Shown here piece by piece: positions 33,942-39,433 of a stretch of DNA of 39,433 nt. Under the pieces are notes generated by a model. That model was not told where the DNA came from and did no database searches. It worked only from the letters and a program-made list of their open reading frames with translations. Numbering within the stretch: position 1 is the first letter of the stretch; the number at the start of each line of letters is the position of its first letter. The position numbers and the translations under genes are program-made. Source of the DNA: Pirellulaceae bacterium. GTDB lineage: Bacteria > Planctomycetota > Planctomycetia > Pirellulales > Pirellulaceae. The stretch spans positions 1 to 39,433 of the forward strand of contig JADHUC010000081.1 of assembly GCA_016784735.1 (NCBI GenBank), in the 5' to 3' direction.

Positions 33942-36275
33942 TTACCTGATCGCGACTTCCTGCCTTTCGGCGTAGTCGAGCTTCGAGCGCATCACGCGAT
34001 GGGAATACATGTCGGAGATGAACAGCCAGTCCTTGTAGACGGCTATGCCCTTGGGATAGGAAAGCGGGATCTCGGGATCGATGACCACGCCCGCCAGGTC
34101 CGGGTGGCGCTTATCGCTGCCGCCGCCCTCGCAGTCCTCGTTGCCATACTTGCCCACGCGGATCATCTCGTTGCCGGCTCGGTCGATGGCCTTGACGCAG
34201 TACATGAGCGAGTCGGGGACCCAGATCCTCTCGTCAGAGTCGACGCAAAGCTGGGAAGCGGGGCATTCGGCATCGCAATTCCACGGTGAAACGCCCGAGA
34301 CGCCGGCGTAGTGCCAGAGCTGCGCCTTGCCGCCGGGGTCGTCCAGTATCCCGCCTCCGGGGCTGAACTTCACGAGCCGCGAGAGGAGACTGTAGCGCTT
34401 ATTGGCCTGCGCCTCCGGGTCGAGCGCCGCTTGTTCGTCCGTCAGATACGTGAACGGCCAGTGTTGCTTCCCATAGACCGCCCGCCCGCTCGCAACTTGG
34501 CCCATCTGTGCGCCGTGCCACATCGTGCCTTCTATGACATAGATGTTCCCTTCCCGATCGACTGCGACGTCGTTGATGCCGACGCTCTTGACGATGCCTT
34601 TCTTCTTGAGGACCCCGTCGGGTCCGTACACATCGACGCGCGTCTGGCAGGCTTCTTCTCCCCTGGCCGAGAGGTCGCCGAACGCGACTCCGCCGGTCAT
34701 GGTGGGAGGCTTCATCTTCCACTTGTCGGTTTGGGCAACGACGTAGATATCGCCGTTCGGCCCGACGCACAGTCCCTTGCTCAGAGCGAAGAGATCGTCC
34801 TCGCCGCCGAGGACGATTGCGTCGTTGTTGCCGAACTTGGCGCGTTCGCCATCGGGCGTGAACCTCCATATCTCGTGGGGCCCATTCCTGGTGCTGATCG
34901 TCACGTACCAGTTGCCCTCGGCATCGAAGTCCGAGTATCCGTGGTACGTGGAGTGGCCCCACGGCAGTTCGATGGTTTCGAGTGACCTTCCCTCGATGTC
35001 GCTCTCGAGCACAGCCACACCCGCACCCTGGTTCATGATGATCAGCCTGCCGCTGGAGTCCATCTCCAGGAACTCCGGGAAGCAGAGAGCGCGTTGGCTA
35101 TTCTCAGCCGCCTTGACCGCCGGAGGCACCGGCTTACCGCCAGGGAAAGCGTCCCGAGCGGCTGTCCTGATGAACTTCCCCGTCGGGGCGTAGACCTTTA
35201 CCGCGTCGCCATCAAGGACACAGATATTCCCCTCGTGGTCAAGGGCCACGTCTTCCGGGCCCTGGAAGTGGCCTTCGTCGTCGCCGGCCGCTCCCTTCTC
35301 GCCGATGTAGAAACGTGGCGCCGCGAGCTTCTCATTGCCGCTGTGCGTAAAGGAGTCCATCGGACTGAGGTCCTTGGCACGGAAACGCGCGACAATATGG
35401 TGAAAACTGTCCGTGAGGTAGAAATCACCGTCTCGCCCCGCGGCCAGGCGGAACTCTGTCTTGTACGTCTGTTGGCGCACGTACCAGGGCGGTCTCCAAC
35501 GCCAGGCATTTGGGAAATCGTTCTGGTCCAGGCCGTAGAATCCCCGGCCGACGCCCGTGAAGCTGCTGACAAGATAGCCGTCGGTCGTATGCGCCATGCT
35601 GCCGGAACGCACGCCAAAGATGTACCAGGAGTTGAAGAAGACCTTTCGTGGAACAGCGTCTCCGTCCCAGTCCGTGGCGCCCCACTGGCTGGCGAGGAAC
35701 TTCTGCAGGACATCCTCGGGCTGGTCGAGCGTGGGGGGCCACACCTGTCGGATCCGTTTGCCCTGGTCGTTGAACAGACGCAGAGTGTCGAGGTGGACGC
35801 CCGATGACTGGTTTACATAACAGTCGCCGCCGGCCGCCGTGTAATAGTTGTTGGTCCTGCTCCTTGGGCAGGCGTCCTTCTCCCAAATGATGAACTTGTC
35901 GAACTTCGCCCTCATGCCGACGGTTACCACCGCTTTGTAGTCCGCAACGCGCACCTTGTTCCCCGCGTCGTCTGTTCCGTCCCACACGATGCTCTGCGAA
36001 AGCGACTTCGGCTCGAGTGGCTTCGCCGCGGTCTTGAGTCCCACCATGCCACTGGCGAGATGACGGACAACATCGCCCCGATTGTCCGCCACCCTGACCG
36101 TCACATCGCAGGGGCGGCCAATCTCGAAAGAGATCGTCCAGTTTTCCCCCGCCTTCCTGGCAGTGGGTCCTGACACGATCGCAGCCGGATTCTCGGCGGC
36201 GAAGCACAGGTGACCGCCACCGCCCCCAAACACCACAGCGCCCATCAGGAAGACTCGCATAGCGATTCTCATCAT
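33942..36275 (-). CDS. Exported NHL-repeat beta-propeller protein with FlgD-like Ig domain
   Basis: The protein has 777 residues. GAGGAAGGAGAACC immediately precedes the start; two adjacent ATGs (36275 and 36272) are possible. A Sec signal (1-26, ending CFAAEN) leads into an immunoglobulin-like FlgD-type domain at about 35-130 (WTISFEIGRPCDVTVRVADNRG and VWDGTDDAGNKV). NHL-type propeller blades then run to the end: PEDVALDHEGNICVLDGDAV, LCVGPNGDIYVVAQ, VAVDREGNIYVIEG and YPKGIAVYKDWLFISDMYSHRV. It is probably a secreted binding or scaffold protein. The 3' 235 bp has a near-identical copy at 21967-22203, which may mark past recombination. It is convergent with the acyltransferase gene. Confidence 0.88.
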   Translation of the reverse strand: MMRIAMRVFLMGAVVFGGGGGHLCFAAENPAAIVSGPTARKAGENWTISFEIGRPCDVTVRVADNRGDVVRHLASGMVGLKTAAKPLEPKSLSQSIVWDGTDDAGNKVRVADYKAVVTVGMRAKFDKFIIWEKDACPRSRTNNYYTAAGGDCYVNQSSGVHLDTLRLFNDQGKRIRQVWPPTLDQPEDVLQKFLASQWGATDWDGDAVPRKVFFNSWYIFGVRSGSMAHTTDGYLVSSFTGVGRGFYGLDQNDFPNAWRWRPPWYVRQQTYKTEFRLAAGRDGDFYLTDSFHHIVARFRAKDLSPMDSFTHSGNEKLAAPRFYIGEKGAAGDDEGHFQGPEDVALDHEGNICVLDGDAVKVYAPTGKFIRTAARDAFPGGKPVPPAVKAAENSQRALCFPEFLEMDSSGRLIIMNQGAGVAVLESDIEGRSLETIELPWGHSTYHGYSDFDAEGNWYVTISTRNGPHEIWRFTPDGERAKFGNNDAIVLGGEDDLFALSKGLCVGPNGDIYVVAQTDKWKMKPPTMTGGVAFGDLSARGEEACQTRVDVYGPDGVLKKKGIVKSVGINDVAVDREGNIYVIEGTMWHGAQMGQVASGRAVYGKQHWPFTYLTDEQAALDPEAQANKRYSLLSRLVKFSPGGGILDDPGGKAQLWHYAGVSGVSPWNCDAECPASQLCVDSDERIWVPDSLMYCVKAIDRAGNEMIRVGKYGNEDCEGGGSDKRHPDLAGVVIDPEIPLSYPKGIAVYKDWLFISDMYSHRVMRSKLDYAERQEVAIR

Positions 36276-37010
36276 TGGTTCTCCTTCCTCGTGTCAAGGA
36301 ACTGCATGCGCGTTCTCGCCATCTATTGCCGCCGCCACTCCAGTCGCCTGCCACACCGCAGCCATGAGGACCATCGACTCCCATGTTTCCATGTTTCGAA
36401 TCATTACCGTCGCTTTCGTGCATCGGGGCAAGAATCTGTCCCCGTCAACATGCTCCCGTGTCTCCACCTGGGTCGCAAGTCCTGGAGTTGAGCTGTCATC
36501 CGAAAAAGAACGGAAAACTCCAAAACGGCAGATGTTCTTGGTCGCGGCTTTTTCCACCGATGAGCGTCCGAGACACAAGACCGCAACTCACCGGTTGCAC
36601 CAGCGTCTTGAGATGACACAATCAACCCGCTGATCCAGGGCGCAAATTCGCAAATGAACCGAACCAAACGCAGCGGCCCATCGTGTGAAAAATTGTGATC
36701 TTGCGCTCGCATGCGAAAAGACGGCCGTTCTGACGACTTCATGACGCATTCTCAGACGGGCACACGACGTGCCAACGCCATCATCTTGGAAGCGCGTCGA
36801 CGTGTCAGACCTCTGCCTCCAAACGCCAGTTGCTAACCTGCGTCGGTGTGCGCCACCTGTGCGCCTTAGGGATCGGTCGAAGGGACACCAAAATCTCGTA
36901 CTGCGGCTCTTGGTCAGTGGGTCAGCGCGAGGCTCTTGTTTGCCTCTGTAGCGGGGTCGGGGTGGCGGTGTATATGGTAGCGTGATGGGATCGGAGCGGC
37001 TTCCAACGGT
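36276..37010. other. 735-bp spacer before the cassette array
   Basis: No supported gene is seen between the NHL gene and the first attC-like site. A small hairpin CGGGG...CCCCG lies at 36424-36444. The part near 36276-36350 presumably holds the promoter of the minus-strand NHL gene. I could not find another complete attC-like site in this stretch, so the array seems to end at 37011. Confidence 0.45.
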
Positions 37011-37147
37011 TGGCACGGCCGTCGCCGCAGGTTGCGACGCCAGACAGCCGTGCATGAGTTTCAGTTTACCAAATGCCGGGTCGTTACCCAAACGATCAAG
37101 GCGATTCGGCATGGATGCCGAACTCTGCGGCTCGTGCGTTGTTGGGC
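37011..37147 (-). repeat. attC-like site A (most degenerate)
   Basis: The outer boxes are TTCCAAC (37011-37017) and GTTGGGC (37141-37147); the inner pair is GGCACGGCCG against CGGCTCGTGCG. A hairpin TTCGGC-ATGGAT-GCCGAA lies near the right end. The LRR gene stops 23 bp to its right. The mismatch in the left box suggests that it is worn or old. Confidence 0.65.
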
Positions 37148-37169
37148 GACGAAGATGGGGCTGAAACGG

Positions 37170-38333
37170 TCAGAATTCGCAATCCGGCAATGCCTTTCGC
37201 AATCGTTCGCTCTCCGCCTTCGTCATCTCAACGCCAATCAGGTTCAGCCTGCGCAGTTTTTTTAACTTATCCAATTCGCTCAGCCCCTCCGACGTGAGGT
37301 TCGTTCGGGCAAGGTGCAATTCTTCCAGCCTCTTGAGTGCGGCAACGTGGCCGAATCCGTCGCCAATCACCTTGGTACGGCTGAGGTTGAGCGAACGGAG
37401 GTGCGGAAGGTCGTTTAACTCTCGCAACCCTGCATCCGTCAAGGGCGAGCCGGCGAGAAACAGCGATTCCAATCCTTTGAGCTTGCCGATCGCCTTGAGA
37501 CCTTGGTCGGTGACCAAAGTGTCGTCAAGAAACAGGAACTCCAGGAATTGCAGCCCGACGAGCGCTTGCACTCCCGCGTCCGTCACGTCACGGCCGTTCA
37601 GGGCCAACTCTCGCAGATTCGTCATCCCGGCCAAGTGCTTGATGCCCGCATCTGTTACGCGGGTAAATCTTGCGTCCAGCTTGCGCAGGTTCTTCATAGA
37701 AGCCAGTTCCTCAAGCCCCTTGTCGGTGATTTTTACACGAATCAGGAAAAGCGATTGTAAGTTTTTCAGCCTCGCGATGTGCTTCATCCCGACGTCGGTC
37801 GCGGCCGTGTCGTCAAGACGGAGTATCTGCAAATTCTTGAGTGCCATCAATTCCTTGAGCCCCGCGTCAGTTATCTTCGTATCGCTCAATCGCAGCGCTC
37901 GCAGGCTCGTCAGGCCAGCCAATTCTCTCATCGCGGCATCCGTGGCATCCAGATTGTCAAGATCCAGTGCGAATGGCGCTCCCGGGTCTGGCAGTTTCGA
38001 CACAACGCCGGGCTTCCATTCACTGAAGTCAAATGCTGGCAACCTGTCAGCCGATTCAGTCGGCTCGGAATGAAATACCAACAGATGCGGTTGCATCGAG
38101 CCGAACCGGGCTCCGGCCTCTTGCCACGCCTGTACGACCTCCGCCCGCAGTGGATAGGGCGAGTGATTCACGGTTTGAGTAGTTTGCGCCGAGTCATCCT
38201 TCATAGCGGCTTGCGGAGAATCGTTTGAAATAGATGGGGTTTCGGAACAACCCATCAGAACGCCGCTGAGGAATAATATTGGTCCGACTAGTCTTCCGCT
38301 ACTCCTTGTGACCACGATAAATCGTTTTTGCAT
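37170..38333 (-). CDS. Leucine-rich-repeat lipoprotein (cassette 1)
   Basis: The 387-residue product has a lipoprotein signal with lipobox LMGC (Cys about 29), after AAAAGGTGACTC as ribosome binding site. Residues about 125-385 form ten or so repeats of 24 residues of the planctomycete LRR type, for example LTSLRALRLSDTKITDAGLK and LKNLQILRLDDTAATDVGMK. The result is a curved solenoid displayed at the cell surface. It has no kinase or protease domain. LRR solenoids bind proteins or other ligands, but the partner is unknown. The gene fills most of a 1.3-kb cassette bounded by sites A and B, longer than average for integron cassettes. Its own signals for translation and export are complete. Confidence 0.9.
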   Translation of the reverse strand: MQKRFIVVTRSSGRLVGPILFLSGVLMGCSETPSISNDSPQAAMKDDSAQTTQTVNHSPYPLRAEVVQAWQEAGARFGSMQPHLLVFHSEPTESADRLPAFDFSEWKPGVVSKLPDPGAPFALDLDNLDATDAAMRELAGLTSLRALRLSDTKITDAGLKELMALKNLQILRLDDTAATDVGMKHIARLKNLQSLFLIRVKITDKGLEELASMKNLRKLDARFTRVTDAGIKHLAGMTNLRELALNGRDVTDAGVQALVGLQFLEFLFLDDTLVTDQGLKAIGKLKGLESLFLAGSPLTDAGLRELNDLPHLRSLNLSRTKVIGDGFGHVAALKRLEELHLARTNLTSEGLSELDKLKKLRRLNLIGVEMTKAESERLRKALPDCEF

Positions 38334-38446
38334 GAGTCACCTTTTCAATCGCCTCTCGGTGGGTGCCAGGGGAATGTGCAACGACCGTCCGGAAATGTTC
38401 CGGTTGTGCAACGGCTTCGCCCTCCACACGGGCAGGACGGCCTGTC

Positions 38447-38593
38447 GCCCAACGGGTTCGCACGCCCGACGCCGACGGCCCATCCGTCAGGTCTCCTGGA
38501 CATGCGTAAACAGCATTGTTACTTCCCAGACCCTCACAGGCAACGGCGTATTCGCCATGGATGGCGAATCTCTGCGGGCGTGCGTTGTTGGGC
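38447..38593 (-). repeat. attC-like site B
   Basis: Outer boxes GCCCAAC (38447-38453) and GTTGGGC (38587-38593) are perfect complements. After spacers of 5 and 2 bases, CGCACGCCCG pairs perfectly with CGGGCGTGCG. Near the right end ATTCGCC-ATGGAT-GGCGAAT forms a 7-bp hairpin. The organisation box, unpaired spacer, second box, variable middle is that of a folded attC site. Confidence 0.78.
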
Positions 38594-38600
38594 GAACGCT

Positions 38601-38933
38601 TCATTCACACCACGTCCGTGAATCGCCCACGCAAACAGGCAGGCCAAATAGGCACAGGAAGTGGCGTCTTCCTCCGAAGCGTCCAGCCGAGCCAGTCTGG
38701 ATTTGATAATCCACCGAGGCGAGATACGGTAGATGGAACGAAGCTGGTTCGACGAAGCGGCATTTTCCAGGCCAGGTCGATTGCGTTAACTTCACGTCGG
38801 CCCAGTCGGCAGTTGCCAGCCGACATGCGTCGGCGGAGAGATGGTTCGACACATAGCCCGCCGCGAAGACAGCAATGGCCGACGCAACGAGCAACAAAGC
38901 GACGCGCCATTTGGAGAGAATCTTGACCCTCAT
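38601..38933 (-). CDS. Small membrane-anchored or exported orphan (cassette 2)
   Basis: The frame of 110 residues starts nine bases inside the cassette and stops 7 bp before site B, filling the cassette almost exactly. An N-terminal basic patch and a hydrophobic segment (about 10-28, WRVALLLVASAIAVFAAGYV) indicate a signal anchor or signal peptide. The rest (ACRLATADWADVKL, then a Cys-containing C-terminus) matches no family that I recognise. The ribosome binding site is poor: AAGG directly touches the ATG, and a GTG 12 bases upstream, inside the attC box, is possible. The tight fit between two sites is the strongest support that it is a real gene. Confidence 0.6.
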   Translation of the reverse strand: MRVKILSKWRVALLLVASAIAVFAAGYVSNHLSADACRLATADWADVKLTQSTWPGKCRFVEPASFHLPYLASVDYQIQTGSAGRFGGRRHFLCLFGLPVCVGDSRTWCE

Positions 38934-38941
38934 CCTTGGTC

Positions 38942-39091
38942 GCACAACGGGTTCGCACGCCCGACGCCGCCCCGGACGAAGCGGAAAACGTCGAGCAGCC
39001 AAGAACCATTGTGACACATCGGCGGTTGGAAGTGAATCCGAAGGCGTATCCGGCATGGAGGCCGGATCTCTGCGGGCATGCGGTGTTGGGC
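38942..39091 (-). repeat. attC-like site C
   Basis: Outer boxes are GCACAAC (38942-38948) and GTTGGGC (39085-39091), with inner arms CGCACGCCCG and CGGGCATGCG. The small hairpin reads ATCCGGC-ATGGAG-GCCGGAT here, so both arms differ from site B while pairing is kept. Its left part matches site B over the first ~28 bases almost exactly; its middle is different. Confidence 0.78.
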
Positions 39092-39094
39092 GAT

Positions 39095-39403
39095 CTACCT
39101 CTCTGCTTGCTTAGTTCGCCTTCTCGTCTCCTCCTGGAAGATGTGAATGAACAAGTCGGCGCACTCCTGGCAGATGGTGTCGTTGGGGCCAGCCGGTAGC
39201 ACCGCGACCGAGGTTTTCTGACAAAACGAACAGCCGGGGCCAAGTTCTTTTGAGACGCTGGCGTCCGCAAACCTACTCACGTACAACGCGGCACAATTCC
39301 AGCACATGTACTGAGCATCGGGACCTTCAATGAGCGGGCCAACAGCCGGGTGACCTTCCCGGCAGGAACAGCAAATTGCGTCGCGGTGCCTTTCGGCAGT
39401 CAT
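39095..39403 (-). CDS. Small protein with two ClpX-type zinc fingers (cassette 3)
   Basis: The 102-residue product has two four-cysteine fingers. The first (about 10-38) reads CCSC, then GPDAQYMCWNC. The second (about 57-85) reads CSFC, then AGPNDTICQEC. Both have the C4 pattern and the Gly-Pro before the second pair seen in the zinc-binding N-terminal domain of ClpX. There is no AAA+ domain. In ClpX this domain dimerises and binds substrates and adaptors, so a free tandem copy might act as an adaptor, decoy or small regulator, but this is inference. The ATG at 39403 was chosen; a TTG at 39427 lies inside the attC box. The stop is 3 bp from site C. The gene ends in a charged helix. Confidence 0.78.
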   Translation of the reverse strand: MTAERHRDAICCSCREGHPAVGPLIEGPDAQYMCWNCAALYVSRFADASVSKELGPGCSFCQKTSVAVLPAGPNDTICQECADLFIHIFQEETRRRTKQAER

Positions 39404-39421
39404 GCGTAGCCGCCTCGGTCC

Positions 39422-39433
39422 GCCCAACGGGTT
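39422..39433 (-). repeat. attC-like site D, cut by window edge
   Basis: GCCCAACGGGTT (39422-39433) repeats the left edge of sites B and C exactly, so a fourth site starts here and continues beyond the window. Confidence 0.6.

Larger units (their letters stand above)
37011..39433 (-). mobile_element. Integron-like gene cassette array (distal end, no integrase seen)
   Basis: Three gene-plus-site units follow one another on the minus strand, each gene ending 3-23 bp before a 137-150-bp attC-like site (37011-37147, 38447-38593, 38942-39091). A fourth site begins at 39422 and leaves the window. On the minus strand each site begins with a GCCCAAC box followed by AA or AC, and ends with a GTTGGGC-like box. 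This is the R''/R' polarity of attC, with the gene 5' of its site. The first site is the most degenerate, as expected at the distal end. An integrase and attI would lie to the right of the window, or the array is a cluster lacking an integrase. No integrase is visible here. Confidence 0.75.

Noticed and set aside
37011..39433. CRISPR array
   Set aside because: The repeats are ~140-150 bp, spaced hundreds of bases apart with genes between them. There are no short regular direct repeats with unique spacers, and no cas genes.

Overview
The window looks like chromosomal DNA of a planctomycete, probably Pirellulales-like. No rRNA, tRNA or phylogenetic marker gene is present, so this rests on gene content. 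The signs are a cytochrome-c/DUF1549/DUF1553 protein coupled to a Tat-exported DUF1501 protein, a ThuA protein, large exported PQQ and NHL beta-propellers, a DUF4434 protein, moderately high G+C, and genes mostly set as single units with long spacers. Nearly every product carries a Sec, Tat or lipoprotein signal, so most of the region encodes the periplasm or cell surface.

Layout. 1-860 holds a 3' gene remnant (290-505, minus) and a 32-bp-arm inverted repeat. 861-5909 carries the PSD1/DUF1501 pair and a metallophosphoesterase. 6086-9534 (minus) carries an M14 peptidase and a five-bladed-propeller hydrolase-like protein. 9795-12421 carries a Tat-exported tandem cysteine-motif protein and a ceramidase-like protein. 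12467-16732 (minus) carries a very large exported methyltransferase-fold/PQQ-propeller fusion and a ThuA protein. 16935-17162 is an IS630 transposase scrap. 17290-21936 carries a lipoprotein, a GH16 glucanase-like enzyme and a propeller/di-haem cytochrome c. 21967-23010 is a degraded mobile patch: a ~235-bp copy of the 3' end of the NHL gene found 12 kb away, abutted by an apparent group II intron remnant without a reverse transcriptase. 23201-36275 carries a tiny basic ORF, DUF4434, VWA, an unknown protein, an enolase-superfamily enzyme, a class C beta-lactamase-like serine hydrolase, a stand-alone condensation-domain acyltransferase and the NHL-propeller protein.

The most interesting part is the right end (37011-39433). 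Three genes, all on the minus strand, are each followed within 3-23 bp by a related 137-150-bp site bounded by GCCCAAC/GTTGGGC-type boxes; a fourth site is cut by the window edge. This is the layout of an integron gene-cassette array with long attC-like sites. Each site also holds a small hairpin whose arms change in a compensated way between copies. No integrase is in the window; from cassette orientation it would lie beyond the right edge, or the array lacks one. The cassettes encode a leucine-rich-repeat lipoprotein, a small membrane-anchored orphan and a small protein with two ClpX-type zinc fingers.

A second recurring structure is a family of intergenic palindromes (5946-6058, 7824-7918, 10951-11021) built on GTGG-stem-TTCCA-stem, with different but self-complementary stems. 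They probably act as terminators or belong to a REP/MITE-like family. Apart from the 861-4746 pair, no operon is clear. Functional links (polysaccharide, peptide and lipid breakdown at the cell surface) are inferred from gene content only.
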